This document shows, in pieces, positions 9,200 through 20,370 of a stretch of 64,000 nucleotides of DNA. Source of the DNA: Semisulcospira habei (Eukaryota > Mollusca > Gastropoda > Semisulcospiridae); NCBI GenBank assembly GCA_036245525.1, contig BTPG01000001.1:216167059-216231058 (forward strand), read 5' to 3'. How positions within the stretch are numbered: the stretch's first letter is position 1; the number at the start of each line of letters is the position of its first letter. Under the pieces are notes generated by a model. The model searched no databases, had not been told where the DNA came from, and saw only the letters and a program-made list of their open reading frames with translations. A program made the translations under genes and the position numbers.

Positions 9200-12100
9200 T
9201 CTTCCTCTTTCTTGTCCTCACAAACAATCATGCTCATCAGATGCACACGCCAACAGCTGCTATCTCTACGTCGCCACGCCACCTACTGCGCCGCCGGTTC
9301 CGCTGACAGTGTTGCAGATGCCTTACGCGGCATCCGATCGCGAAAGAGAGGCCGCAGGGGCGGAATTAGCAAAAGGCGGGACTCACCACAACAAACACAA
9401 CCACACACTTCTTCCCCTTTTCCTATGCCCTTCCACCCCTTCCGCCTCCCCCCGCCTCCTCGATTTCTCCACCTCCCTTCCTTCTTCTCCCATTTCTTTT
9501 CCTCTCTTCCCCATCTACCGCTCCTCGCTCTCCTCGGCCGCCCCCCGCCACCCAGCCCTCCTCCCCCTTCCTCCCCTCACCCCCTCCTCCTTCTCCTGCT
9601 TTTTCCTCCTCGTCCCCTCTCCCCCCTTTCTCATCCCCTTCGCCCCCCCCCCCCCCCCTCAGCTTTTCCTACTCATCTTCCTCCTCCTCCCCCCTCCCCT
9701 CCTCACCCTCCTCTCGCATCCTCTTTCTTGCCCGGTTCTTCTTCCCCGTCTTTTCCTCCTCCCCACTCTCCCCCTCCCCCCTCTTTCCCCCCTCCATCCT
9801 CTTTCCCCTCTCCCCACCCTCCTCTTCCTTTGTCCTCTTCTTCGTCCGTTTTTTCTCCCTCTTCCTCTTCTGGCTCATCCAACCTAAAACTGTGTCTGTT
9901 CAATGCACAGTCTATCTGCAAAGATTGCAAAGCCGACGTGATTTCAGATTTCATTCTAGACAATGACCTAGATGTTGTCGTGATCACCGAAACGTGGCTC
10001 CGCTCAGCTGGCGATAAACCCATCATCGCCAGCGTCACTCCGAGTGGCTACCGCCTGTCCTCCTTCCCGCGTGCTTCCAGAGGGGGTGGCATTGCCATCA
10101 TCTACAGGGACTGTCTTTCTGCTCACTTCTCCTTCTCTCAGTCTCTACCTTTTGCTCATCCCTCCTTTGAATTTGTCGAGGCCGTAGCAACACTCCCTGG
10201 CCAGTCCCTCATCTTCTCATGTATATATAGCCCACCTCCAAGCTCTCAAAACAAACTCACAAACTCCATGTTCCTCACCGAGTTCGACCTCCTCCTCGAC
10301 CACTACAGCACACGACTCGGAAAACACATCCTTCTTGGCGACTTCAACTTCCACTTCGACAAACCCGACTACGCTGACACAAAACGCCTTTGCACATCAC
10401 TTTCAAACCACAATCTTACACAACACATCACCAAACCCACCCACCAACTCGGCCACACCCTCGACTCGATCATCACCCGCACCTCCGATCAACTCTTCCT
10501 CGACTCTGACACCTCTTCTGTGCTTCCCTCTGACCACCTCGCTATTCTCGTCGCCCTCAACCTACCTCCCCCGAAAAAACCCAAGCTCTTTGTCTCTCGT
10601 CGCAAACTAAAATCTGTCAACCGAGAGAGTTTCTTCGACGGAAGCTGTTGACCTTCTCATGGACCCCGCCCCATCTCCTGATCTTGCATCCCGTTTCGAT
10701 TCCTCCCTTCAAAAACTTCTAGACCCTGTCACCACCTGCTCCATACCCAACCGACTCCCCTCCCCCTGGCTCACTGACGACATAGCTGATGCCAAGCGCG
10801 AGCGCCGACAAGCGGAACGCCGCTGGCGCTCATCCGACCTCACCGTTCACAGACAGATCTTCCAAACCACCAGATCCAAAGTCTGCAGAATGATCTCCGA
10901 CTTCAAACGTAAACATCTTCAAAACAAAATCCTGGAATCCACTTCATCCAAAACCCTCTACACTACCATGAACACACTCCTAGGCACTTCTAAAGACTCT
11001 CCTCTTCCCAACACACACAGCAAAGAAAAACTCCCGTCCGCTTTTTCCACCTATTTCTCCGACAAAATCCAAACTCTGCGCAACACACTCGACACTCTGC
11101 CTTCTCCGCCTTGCCTTCCTGACCCCCCCCCCCCCCCCCCCCCCCACCCTTTTCCGGCACTCCCCTCTCGTCCTTCCGCCCCGTCTCTCAGGATGAAGTC
11201 CTCAAGACCATAAAGTCCATGACTTTCAAAACCTGCGAACTAGACCCCTCCCAGCTTCTCTCTACCGGGACGGTCTTCCAAAACTTTTGCCCTTCATCAC
11301 CGACATCATCAACACATCTCTAGAAAATGGCTCCGTCCCCGATATCTTCAAGTCCGCCATTGTCCGTCCTCTCCTCAAAAAACACAACCTCGAACCAAAC
11401 GATCTCAAGAACTACCGCCCAGTCTCCAATCTCTCTTTCCTGTCCAAGCTTCTTGAGAAAGATGTCCTCAACCAACTCAACCTCCACCTCGCCGACAACA
11501 ACCTCCTCAGTCCCTTCCAGTCTGCCTATCGCAAACATCACAGCACTGAAACAGCCCTTCTACATATCCTAAACGACCTGCTGATCTCCACCGACTCGTG
11601 CAACATCTCCCTTCTTACGCTACTCGATCTCTCTGCCGCCTTCGACACCATAGACCACTCTATCCTCCTCCATCGCCTTCACCATTCCATTGGCATCACT
11701 GACTCTGCTCATTCCTGGTTTCTCTCCTACCTCTCCGACAGACAGCAATCAGTCACCATCGAAGGCGTCTCCTCCAACCCAGTCACGCTCTCCTGCGGCG
11801 TTCCACAGGGGTCCGTCTTGGGTCCGGTCCTTTTCACACTCTACACCTCTCCCCTGTCCAACATCATCCAGTCTCACCACATACACCACCACCTCTACGC
11901 CGACGACTCACAACTACTAGACAAAGACAAACTCGACAACACTCAGTCACTACTGACTCGCACTGCTGACTGCTGCGAAGACGTGAAAAACTGGATGACA
12001 GCAAACAAGCTCAAACTGAACGACGACAAAACGGAAGCCATGCTGATAGGCACTCGCCAGAAACTCTCCCAGCTCCCCCCTTCTCTCCACCTGCAACTCG

Positions 12101-12920
12101 ACAGCACCCCCATCTCCCTCTCTGACTCGGTCAAGAACCTCGGCGTTATCCTCGATTCCTCTCTTTCCATGACCAGCTTCGTCTCCGCCACGGCCCAGGC
12201 ATGTTATTTCCACCTCCGTCGCATCAGTCAGATCAGAAAATACCTCACTACCGAAGCTGCCACCCAACTCGCTGTCTCTCTCATCTTATCTCGCATCGAC
12301 TACTGCAACTCTCTCCTCTCCGGCCTTCCTCACTCTACCACTCTCAATCTTCAGCGCGTCCAGAACAATGCTGCCCGCCTCGTCCTCAGAAAGAAAAAAT
12401 CCGACCACATCACTCCCCTGCTCAAGCTCCTTCACTGGCTCCCCATTGCCCCAACGCATCCAATACAAGATTCTGTCTCTCTGCTACAAATCCCTGAACA
12501 ACTACGCTCCTACCTATCTCTCCAACTTACTTCACCCCTACACTCGTTCCCGCTCCCTCCGCTCCGCCTCCGACCCTCTCCGCCTCCTCATCCCCCGCAC
12601 CAAACTCAGCACTTTCGGCCCCCGCTCCTTCTCCGTCTACGGTCCATCCACCTGGAACACCCTCCCACTCTCTCTCCGTCAGAAACACTCTCTCTCCTCC
12701 TCCTTCCAGTCCGCCCTCAAAACTCACCTCTTTCAACAGTTCTAGCACTATATCACTACACTCCCCACCCCAAGCTGATCGTCGTAATGTATTTTCACTA
12801 TTTGTGTACGTGAGTTATTGTCTAAAGCGTGCGCATGCGTGTGCGAATTGTGAGTGCGCGCTTAGAGTTATAATTATTATAAGATAAGCGCATTATAAAT
12901 ACCGTAATTATTATTATTAG
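9200..12920 (+). mobile_element. L2/CR1-superfamily LINE, near full length, decayed
   Basis: APE endonuclease and RT are both present in the usual order, and the element ends in an (ATT)n tail (12905-12918). The minus-strand copy at 7075-7648 shares its 3' end. The left boundary is uncertain: the CA microsatellite precedes it. Coding details are in the pseudogene entry. Confidence 0.88.
9212..12748 (+). pseudogene. L2-type LINE polyprotein (endonuclease-RT), frameshifted
   Basis: Would nick target DNA and reverse-transcribe the element RNA. The first open frame (9212-10651) has an Arg-rich start, a Pro/Ser-rich region encoded by a homopyrimidine tract (about 9405-9880), then the APE endonuclease with E in VITETWL, DN in LLGDFNFHF and DH in PSDHLA. 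It stops early. The next piece (10659-11213) is in another frame and runs into a poly-C tract (11124-11145). The RT frame (11287-12813) has NYRPVSNLSFLSKLLEK, DLSAAFDTIDHSILL, GVPQGSVLGP and YADD at 11896-11907. A further shift near 12450 moves the C-terminal GPRSFSVYGPSTWNTLPLS block to another frame. At least three or four shifts make it non-functional. Confidence 0.88.
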
Positions 12921-13536
12921 CTTGGAGTGTAACAAATAATCTTGTTTTATCCCTACGTCACACGCCTAATCCTTTTATCGGAAACTGTACCACATGACCG
13001 AGCTACAAAAATTCTTGTAGCGACTAATGACGGACTTTTTGTAGCCCTCTTTCTGACGCGTCTTGTATGCCAGTTTTGTTCTATAAAATACGACCAAATC
13101 GTTCCGCTAAAGTACAAAGTTACTTAGTGTTCGAAACAGTAGGCACAGTACTGAAGTTGTTTGTTGCACACATCTGCCGCAGTAGTGTGTAACAGACCGT
13201 AGGCCACTAAAGAAAGAATCTTTGCCAAATCGAAAGCACATGAGCATCCTATGTACTACTTTATTGAAGAATTTTTTTTTTTTTTTTTGTAGGCAAACAG
13301 TCACGCACCTCTTCCATTGACAATGCTGCTGGTCATGCAGACGGCAACGTCATGAAAGATCTTAAATTACGTCATAACTCTATTATGGATACATTTATAT
13401 TCTTTTGACGTTAGTCATGTCTGGAGTGATCCAGGTTGGACGATTTCTTCTTGATTTCTTTACGAAAATATTGAAGGAATGAAAACAAATACGTTATTGG
13501 TAGCAGGGGTTTGCTGCACGGACCCTTGTAGGCCTG
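12921..13536. other. Intergenic, nothing recognised
   Basis: Unique AT-rich sequence with a poly-T run at 13267-13289. Confidence 0.5.
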
Positions 13537-13584
13537 AGGGAGGTCAAAGGAACCCTTGTGCCACAATGGTTCCTTTGACCTCCC
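13537..13584. repeat. Family F short palindrome
   Basis: GGAGGTCAAAGGAACC and its complement GGTTCCTTTGACCTCC around a 16-bp loop. Confidence 0.8.
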
Positions 13585-13618
13585 GAATGTTAGATGTGTG
13601 GTCATGGCAACGATGATA

Positions 13619-13825
13619 TTAACCCCTTCGCTGCCAGTGGACGCAGATTGTGTTTTCATCGCAAATTCAACGTCAAAGATCTCCACCCGTCAAAGAACAT
13701 AGATACAAAGCGTTTTCAGCAAGAGGCATAGATCTACATGAGCCCCCGCAACGCGGGGGCTCATGAGGATCTATGCCTCATGCAGTTTGGTATTGTTTAT
13801 CTCTTCTCGGCAATGAATGGGTTAA
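13619..13825. mobile_element. Family B element, complete, TTAA on both sides
   Basis: Runs from TTAACCCCTTCGCTGCC (13619) to GGCAATGAATGGGTTAA (ends 13825). The central hairpin with AGCCCCCGCA apex is at 13720-13783. This copy shows the full design of the family: outer inverted ends, unrelated arms and an inner hairpin. Confidence 0.88.
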
Positions 13826-14071
13826 AGCACTGTTTTGTTGCAGCGTGCGCGCGCGCAATGGCGGCTATGACTGGTACTGCAGTCAGCAGATTAAGAAATG
13901 CGCGGTATGCGTGCCTATGGTACGGTTCGTGTCAATGGTGCACGTAAGTAGGTCATTAGGTCAAAGATCTCCAATTTAGATTTCATTCTAGGGAGAGAAA
14001 TAAAAATTAACTGTCTTCAATTAGTACAATGTAACGTTCTTGTCGTATACCCGTTCCATGGTCTCCGGCCA

Positions 14072-14143
14072 AAATATGCTGATGAGAAAAAGATGATGAT
14101 TCTCAGGATGTCGCGTTTTCTTTGCTGGTCAGTGCATATCTAT
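14072..14143. repeat. Family D hairpin
   Basis: ATGCTGATGAGAAAAAGATG ... CGTTTTCTTTGCTGGTCAGT: an imperfect palindrome related to 33943, 39785 and 49355. Confidence 0.6.
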
Positions 14144-14186
14144 GGGAAATGTTTCCGGATGTTCCGCCCATGCGCTTCAGCGGTAA

Positions 14187-14330
14187 CCCTTTTCATCCTG
14201 ATATCCTACTGCTTAAATAAAGGTTGACTATGATAGTTCAAGGGTGGTGCCAGAATAGCTTGGCGCCTGAGGCGCCAAGCTATTCTGGCACCACCCTTGA
14301 ACTAAAATGGTTGATCCATCTCCTAATCTA
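14187..14330 (-). mobile_element. Family A4 element, reversed
   Basis: Starts TAACCCTTTTCATCCTGATA, the complement of the A4 right end, and contains the perfect A hairpin with GAATAGC/GCTATTC. The other arm is replaced by a family B half at 14334. Confidence 0.8.
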
Positions 14331-14333
14331 GGG

Positions 14334-14425
14334 GAGACTGCGGGGGCTCATGAGGATCTATGCCTCCTGCTGAGACCAACTTGTATCCACGCTTCTTGGG
14401 CGGTGTCGGCTTTTGGTCGTTACCC
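14334..14425. mobile_element. Right half of a family B hairpin
   Basis: ACTGCGGGGGCTCATGAGG and ATCTATGCCTCCTGC without a left arm, joined directly to A4 sequence. A chimera or a deletion between two elements. Confidence 0.7.
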
Positions 14426-14426
14426 C

Positions 14427-14633
14427 ATTCAGCCCTGACGCACTACAGCAGGAGATGGATCGACCATGATAATTGAAGGGTAGTGCCAGATTAGCTTGGC
14501 GCCGACAGGCGCCAAGGTAATCTGGCACTACCCTTCAATTATCATGGTCGATCCAACTCCTGCAACAGGTGCATAGTCGTTAGATGACGCCTCGAAAATT
14601 TGGGAAATATGTGCGTCGGGCTGAATGGGTTAA
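14427..14633 (+). mobile_element. Family A1 element
   Basis: From TTACCCCATTCAGCCCTGAC to GGCTGAATGGGTTAA (TTAA at 14630-14633). In this copy both arms carry the rare change ATTGAAGGG/CCCTTCAAT, so the palindrome is preserved. Confidence 0.9.
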
Positions 14634-15249
14634 AAGAACCAAGATTTCAGAAACAAAAATGTACCTGCAGTGACAGGGCAGGGGTTAATGTCGTGCTGTA
14701 AGATGTGCAGATATCAAAAGACGTCACAACGACATCTAAATAATGTATACATTCACTCAACATATAAAACGTGGTTATTGTTGTTCTTGTTTCCAGCTAT
14801 CCAAAGGTGACCTTTGGAAGATGACCATGAAGAGGAGAACAACCAACAACCCGTCAGACTGATGTCTGGTCTTTCAAGAAGATGCGTTTTACGAAATATT
14901 AAAAAGGCTTAAATTGCCGCCGCACCTGTGGTGTTATCTTGCGTCAGTTTGTTTTGTTGGTTTTGTGGTTGTTCTGGATGGTGTTGTGGTTTCTTCTTCT
15001 TCTTGACAGTGGCCCTGAGCGGTATTGATGGTTGGGTCCAGGAATCCAGTCAGTCAATTAGGCAATCAATCAGTCAATCAATCAATCACGTTATGCTCAC
15101 ATTCTGCTTGTCGCTGGCGATGTTTATCCTGCAGGAATCAAAGCGCTGTCGGCAGGAAAAGGGTACATGTTGTCTGGACACGACATCTTTATCAAGAAAA
15201 CGCTGGCAGCAACGTTCACTGAATGTTGAATGTGCCACGCGCAGTCAGT
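14634..15249. other. Intergenic, nothing recognised
   Basis: Unique sequence with a short (CAAT)n run at 15045-15088. No gene seen. Confidence 0.5.
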
Positions 15250-15505
15250 TGGCGTAATGTGGATGACGCAATGATAAGACGTAATCAGAAACGTGACGTC
15301 TAGTTTCTCCCTTTGACGACAAATGTTGTATTTTGCGTTGCTAGGAATCACGAGAGAGCGATGGGCTCGCGGTGCAAGGCTATCCGTCCTTTGATATCTT
15401 GTTGCCGCGTGAAACTGTCCGGATGGCCAAGATTTGTCTTTCTTGTCTTATTACTGGCAATGATCACCTTGTGGTACGTCAGATGTCATAGTGGTGATGA
15501 TGATA
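15250..15505 (+). repeat. Dispersed repeat X, copy 2
   Basis: Colinear with 6965-7074 plus 7660-7790 and uninterrupted here. Ends at the (ATA)n tract, which may be its tail. Confidence 0.7.
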
Positions 15506-15510
15506 ATAAT

Positions 15511-15602
<92 letters not shown>
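15506..15602. repeat. (ATA)n microsatellite
   Basis: About 97 bases of AAT triplets. 15603-15863 after it shows nothing recognisable apart from a TATATA run at 15690-15710. Confidence 0.97.
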
Positions 15603-15604
<2 letters not shown>

Positions 15605-15863
15605 TGTATTTTTAAGGCACCTATACTTTCGATAAAATGCTCCAGATGACATACACATACATAAACCTTCCATCCTACTACACACACATATATATAATTT
15701 TATATATATATTCCCTAACATACACACTCACGCAACAAGATAATACAAGAAAACAAAACAAAAAATGCTCACACACCAAAAACTCTCACTGACAACAAAA
15801 TGTTGCCAAAAAGAAGAATTGTAACCATGAATGCATGTCTCCTTCATTCACATAATTAGTTCA

Positions 15864-16072
15864 TTAACCCCTTCACCTTCACTGCCGATGAAAAGTAAAC
15901 AAGATCCAACTGCAAGAGACATAGATCCTCATGAGCCCCTGCAGTCGCGGGGGCTCATGAGGATCTATGTCTCTTGCTGAGATGCGTGTGTATTCGTATG
16001 TTGCTTGTACTGTTGCGGTTTTTGGTCGTTGATTGAACGAAGGCTATAGAAATAATGGCAGGCATGGGTTAA
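15864..16072. mobile_element. Family B element, complete
   Basis: TTAACCCCTTCACCTTC at 15864 to GGCATGGGTTAA ending at 16072. In the hairpin both arms read AAGAGACATAG / CTATGTCTCTT. The right TTAA is shared with the next element. Confidence 0.85.
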
Positions 16073-16147
16073 CTCATTCGCGACCAGCCCCGATCCTGAT
16101 GCGGCTTATGCCGCGCATCCGGATGCGGCTGGCCGCGAATGAGTTAA
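16069..16147. mobile_element. Family G hairpin element between TTAA sites
   Basis: TTAACTCATTCGCGACCAG ... GGCCGCGAATGAGTTAA, a 79-bp palindrome with GATGCGGC repeats in the centre. It starts in the TTAA that ends the preceding family B element. Confidence 0.85.
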
Positions 16148-16261
16148 AGTGCTTTGCTCCGTTGTCCGGTTTGTTGTGTTGTTATTACAAATTGTGCAAT
16201 GCCGGAGAGGGTCAGTTAACCCGGCCGATCAGTGCCGATAAAAGTTGAACACACCCATTTG

Positions 16262-19200
16262 CAGTGGCAGTGGGCAGTGGGCAGATGTTCACATCTGCAC
16301 GGGACATAGACGACCCCGCCCTCCACGAGTCGCCTGCTGCCTTGCAGGCCTGGCCGCTTGGCTGCGGAAAGGCTAAGGGAGGAAACCCCTGACATCAAAG
16401 CCCCCGTGTCTCCGGGGAAGGCTTTTGAGCCAGAGACTAGGACAAGGACAGTCTGATATAAAACCTACGACCCGAGGACCTCGATGCCATCGTCCCAGCT
16501 TGCTAGGCCATGGCAGATGAACCAAGGGTTTAAAGGGTGGGGCCAGTACTGCGCACACTGCACTCCACCAAAAAGCTCCACTGCGCAGGCTTTAGGAAAC
16601 GTCCACGGACCATGACACTGACCATTCCAAGTCCTGTAGCGATGGGCGAGGGGCGAAACGGCAGGTGAAAGATGTCACTGGGAGCCGCAGTCTCAAACCT
16701 GCATGCAGGCGGTTCAGGATATTGGTCGCCTGATGTTGACCTGGGGATGACAACATCACTCGGCACACCCTGAACGACCAAGCAGCCTTCTCTAGGGACA
16801 GCACTGCTTGCTCCACACGGAGAGGGGCCTAGAAAAGGTGGCCTAACCAAAGCTCGTCCCCTCGCAACCCCAGTTGGCTAGCCGCGGTCAACGGGCATCT
16901 TCTCCTGCGGTCAAAAAACAAGAAAGAATAACGGATCCACTCTCATGACGACCACGACCGGACTCAATGTAGCATGCTGGAACGTCCGAACCATGCTCGA
17001 CAAAGCAGACAGCGGACGCCCTGAACGTCGCTCCGCCCTCATTGCCCATGAATTGCGGAGGTTAAACATCGACATCGCCGCGCTCAGCGAAGTACGCCTT
17101 CCGGACGAAGGCAGCCTCCAAGAACTTGGTGCTGGGTACACCCTCTACTGGTCAGGCAGGCCTGCATCAGAAAGACGGCTCTCAGGCGTGGGTTTCATGG
17201 TCAAGACATCCATTGCGACTAAGCTGGAAAACCTACCAACGGGCCACTCAGATCGCATCATGTCCATGCGCCTCCCACTGAGACACCAGCAACACGTCAC
17301 CCTTGTCAGTGTGTACTCCCCAACCCTCCTGGCAGAGCCTGCTGAAAAGGACAAGTTTTACACTGACCTGCGCAGCCTCCTACAGAGTACCCCAGCAGAC
17401 GACAAAGTCATCATCCTTGGCGACTTCAACGCCAGAGTGGGCCAGGACTCTGAAGCCTGGAAAGGAGTCCTCGGCAAGCATGGCGTGGGGAACTGCAATG
17501 ACAATGGCCGCCTACTGTTGGAGTTCTGTGCGGAGCAGCAACTGGTCATCACCAACACTACTTTTCAGCAAAAGGACAGTCGAAAGACCACCTGGATGCA
17601 TCCTCGCTCCAAACACTGGCACCTTATCGACTATGTCCTAGTGCGTCAGAGGGACCGCAGTGACGTCCTCCTCACCAGAGTGATGCCCAGCGCAGAGTGC
17701 CACACTGACCACCGCCTTGTCCGCTGCAAACTCAGGCTCCACTTCAAGCCAAAACCCAAGAAATGGGGGCCCCCCAAGAAAAAGCTTGATGTTGCCAGCC
17801 TTCAGCGTGACGATGTGAAAGCTGCCTTTCAGACAGATTTACAGCGCAGGCTCAAAGACACAGCGGACCCAGTAGACTCCTCCCCTGAAACACTTTGGGA
17901 ACAACTAAAAACTGCTATTGCAAAATCCTCTGCAGAAGTCTTGGGTTTCGCCAGAAAGAAGAACAAAGACTGGTTTGACGAAAACGATGTAGAGATCCAG
18001 GAACACCTAGCAAAAAAAAGAGCCGCCCATCAGGCTCACCTAGCCCAGCCTTCCTGCCCTGTGAAGAAGTCTGCCTTCCGCCTCGTCTGCAGCAGTCTCC
18101 AGCGCAAGCTCAGAGATCTCCAGAATGAGTGGTGGACCAGACTTGCACAGAGGACCCAGCTTTGCGCTGACAATGGTGACTACAGGGGTTTCTACGAAGC
18201 ACTGAAAGCAGTGTATGGCCCCAGGCACCTGGTACAAAGTCCCCTGCGAAGTGCGAATGGCCAGGCACTCCTCACAGATAATACCTCCATCTTGAACCGC
18301 TGGTCGGAATACTTTCAGAGCCTCTTCAGCGCTGAGCGCACTGTTCAAGAAGCAGTCGTCCTACAAATCCCACACCTCCCAGTAAAGGTTGAATTGGACG
18401 AACCGCCCACCGCTGAAGAGACCCTCACAGCCATCCATCAGCTCAAGAGTGGCAAAGCAGCAGGCATTGATGGAATACCGCCAGAGATCTGGAAACATGG
18501 AGGCACAGCACTGCACAACAAGCTCCATGACCTCTTTCTCTGCTGCTGGGAGGAAGGAACACTACCAAAAGATCTCCGTGACGCAGTCGTTATCACCCTG
18601 TACAAGAACAAAGGCGAGAAGTCTGACTGTTCCAACTACCGGGGAATTACCCTGCTGTCCATTGCTGGGAAAATCCTTGCAAGGCTGCTCCTGAATCGGC
18701 TGGTACCTGCCATCGCTGAAGACCAACTCCCAGAGGGCCAGTGTGGCTTCAGAGCAAACAGGAGCACCACCGATATGGTCTTCGTGCTGAGACAGCTACA
18801 GGAGAAGTGCCGCGAGCAGAACAAAGGGCTGTACGTAACGTTTGTCGACCTAACAAAAGCGTTCGACACTGTGAGCAGGCAAGGCATGTGGCAGATCCTG
18901 GAGCGACTTGGCTGTCCCCCAAAGTTCCTCAACATGACTGTCCAGCTACACGACGACCAGCAAGGCCAGGTCAGACTCAACAATGACCTCTCAGAACCAT
19001 TCCCTATTCTCAACGGTGTAAAGCAGGGCTGCGTGCTGGCACCGACCCTCTTCACCATCTTTTTTAGCATGATGTTGAAGCAGGCCACAGTGGACCTCGA
19101 TGATGACGATGCAGTGTACATCAGGTATCGTCTCGATGGCAGCCTGTTCAACCTCAGACGACTGCAGGCCCACACGAAAACCCTAGACCAACTGATTCGT

Positions 19201-20195
19201 GAGCTGCTTTTTGCTGATGATGCTGCCCTCGTTGCACACACAGAGAGAGCCCTGCAGCGCATCACGTCTTGCTTCGCAGATGCTGCCCAGCTCTTTGGAC
19301 TCGAGGTCAGTCTCAAAAAGACAGAGGTCCTCCATCAGCCGGCACCCAAGACAGTGTACCGCCCTCCTCACATCACCATCGGCGAGTCTGAACTAAAGTC
19401 AGTGCACCAGTATACTTACCTTGGCTGCATTATCACGTCGGACGCCAAGCTGGACAAGGAGCTTGACAGCAGGCTGGCAAAAGCGAACAGCGCTTTCGGG
19501 CGACTTTTCAAGCGGGTGTGGCACAATCAGCAGCTGAAAACAGGCACCAAGATCAGCGTGTACAGAGCTGTGGTCCTCACCACCCTGCTGTATGGTTCCG
19601 AGTCCTGGGCCCTCTACCGCAGCCAACTACGACTCCTCGAACGCTTCCACCAGCGCTGCCTGCGTACCATCCTGGGCATTCACTGGAGTGACTATGTCAC
19701 CAACGTCGAGGTCCTTGAACGGGCTGAAACTGTGAGCATCGAGGCTTTGCTGCTGCGGACACAGCTCCGCTGGGCGGGGCATGTCTCCAGGATGGAGGAT
19801 CATCGCCTACCAAAGATCACCCTGTTCGGCGAGCTTGCTACTGGACACCGTGACAGAGGGGCACCAAAGAAGAGATACAAAGACTGTCTCAAGAAGTCAC
19901 TTAGTGCCTGCCAAATCGACCACCACCAGTGGTCTTCGCTTGCTGCGGACCGTGACACCTGGCGCTCCACCATTTACAAGGCAGCTGTCTCCTTTGAGGA
20001 CTCTCACAGAGCTAGCCTTAAGGACAAGCGGCTCAGGAGAAAAAACAGAGATGCCGCAGCTCAGAACCCTGGCCATACCTTCCCCTGCAGCCACTGCGGT
20101 CAAACCTGCCTGTCCCGGATTGGCCTCCGCAGCCACGAACAAGCCTGCAGACGTCGTGGGCAACTCCTATAAAATCTTCGTTCGCGAAGTCAAGC
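16262..20195 (+). mobile_element. LINE with intact ORF (APE-RT-CCHC)
   Basis: About 680 bp of 5' leader, one long ORF, almost no 3' UTR and an (AGC)n tail at about 20195-20205. It is the only retroelement here whose coding frame is undamaged, so it is young or recently active. It sits inside a family B hairpin. The clade (RTE, Nimb or related) cannot be settled by eye. Confidence 0.85.
16945..20172 (+). CDS. LINE endonuclease-reverse transcriptase, 1075 aa
   Basis: Cuts chromosomal DNA and primes reverse transcription of the element RNA. APE endonuclease, residues about 7-265: N13 in CWNVRT, E49 in ALSEVR, D160 and N162 in LGDFNARVG, D255-H256 in HTDHRL. The RT domain spans about 450-860: KAAGIDGIPPEIW, D635 in FVDLTKAFD, GVKQGCVLAPTLF, FADD at 756-759 and YTYLGCIITSD. 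A C-terminal zinc knuckle has C1048, C1051, H1064 and C1068 (CX2C-X12-HX3C). All catalytic residues I can check are present and no frame is broken. The ATG at 16945 is followed directly by the endonuclease, so it is a good start. There is no separate ORF1. Confidence 0.9.
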   Translation: MTTTTGLNVACWNVRTMLDKADSGRPERRSALIAHELRRLNIDIAALSEVRLPDEGSLQELGAGYTLYWSGRPASERRLSGVGFMVKTSIATKLENLPTGHSDRIMSMRLPLRHQQHVTLVSVYSPTLLAEPAEKDKFYTDLRSLLQSTPADDKVIILGDFNARVGQDSEAWKGVLGKHGVGNCNDNGRLLLEFCAEQQLVITNTTFQQKDSRKTTWMHPRSKHWHLIDYVLVRQRDRSDVLLTRVMPSAECHTDHRLVRCKLRLHFKPKPKKWGPPKKKLDVASLQRDDVKAAFQTDLQRRLKDTADPVDSSPETLWEQLKTAIAKSSAEVLGFARKKNKDWFDENDVEIQEHLAKKRAAHQAHLAQPSCPVKKSAFRLVCSSLQRKLRDLQNEWWTRLAQRTQLCADNGDYRGFYEALKAVYGPRHLVQSPLRSANGQALLTDNTSILNRWSEYFQSLFSAERTVQEAVVLQIPHLPVKVELDEPPTAEETLTAIHQLKSGKAAGIDGIPPEIWKHGGTALHNKLHDLFLCCWEEGTLPKDLRDAVVITLYKNKGEKSDCSNYRGITLLSIAGKILARLLLNRLVPAIAEDQLPEGQCGFRANRSTTDMVFVLRQLQEKCREQNKGLYVTFVDLTKAFDTVSRQGMWQILERLGCPPKFLNMTVQLHDDQQGQVRLNNDLSEPFPILNGVKQGCVLAPTLFTIFFSMMLKQATVDLDDDDAVYIRYRLDGSLFNLRRLQAHTKTLDQLIRELLFADDAALVAHTERALQRITSCFADAAQLFGLEVSLKKTEVLHQPAPKTVYRPPHITIGESELKSVHQYTYLGCIITSDAKLDKELDSRLAKANSAFGRLFKRVWHNQQLKTGTKISVYRAVVLTTLLYGSESWALYRSQLRLLERFHQRCLRTILGIHWSDYVTNVEVLERAETVSIEALLLRTQLRWAGHVSRMEDHRLPKITLFGELATGHRDRGAPKKRYKDCLKKSLSACQIDHHQWSSLAADRDTWRSTIYKAAVSFEDSHRASLKDKRLRRKNRDAAAQNPGHTFPCSHCGQTCLSRIGLRSHEQACRRRGQLL

Positions 20196-20370
20196 CAAGC
20201 AGCAGCAGCAAGATCCTCATGAGCCCCACGCGACTGCGGGGGCTCATGTGGATCTGTTACGTTTGAGGTCGTGTTATTCCTTGAGAGCATGTATGTGTTA
20301 ATCATAGGAAGGATCCGACATTCATTTGAGTTGTTTTGGATAAGAATTACGTACCTTTTTTTGTAGTTGC

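Larger units (their letters stand above)
16210..20260. mobile_element. Family B element split by a LINE
   Basis: 16210-16261 (CCGATCAGTGCCGATAAAAG, TTGAACACACCCA) matches the left arm of family B at 24527. 20200-20260 (AAGATCCTCATGAGCCC ... GGGGGCTCATG) is its hairpin. The intact LINE lies between. No clean target duplication is visible. Confidence 0.6.
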
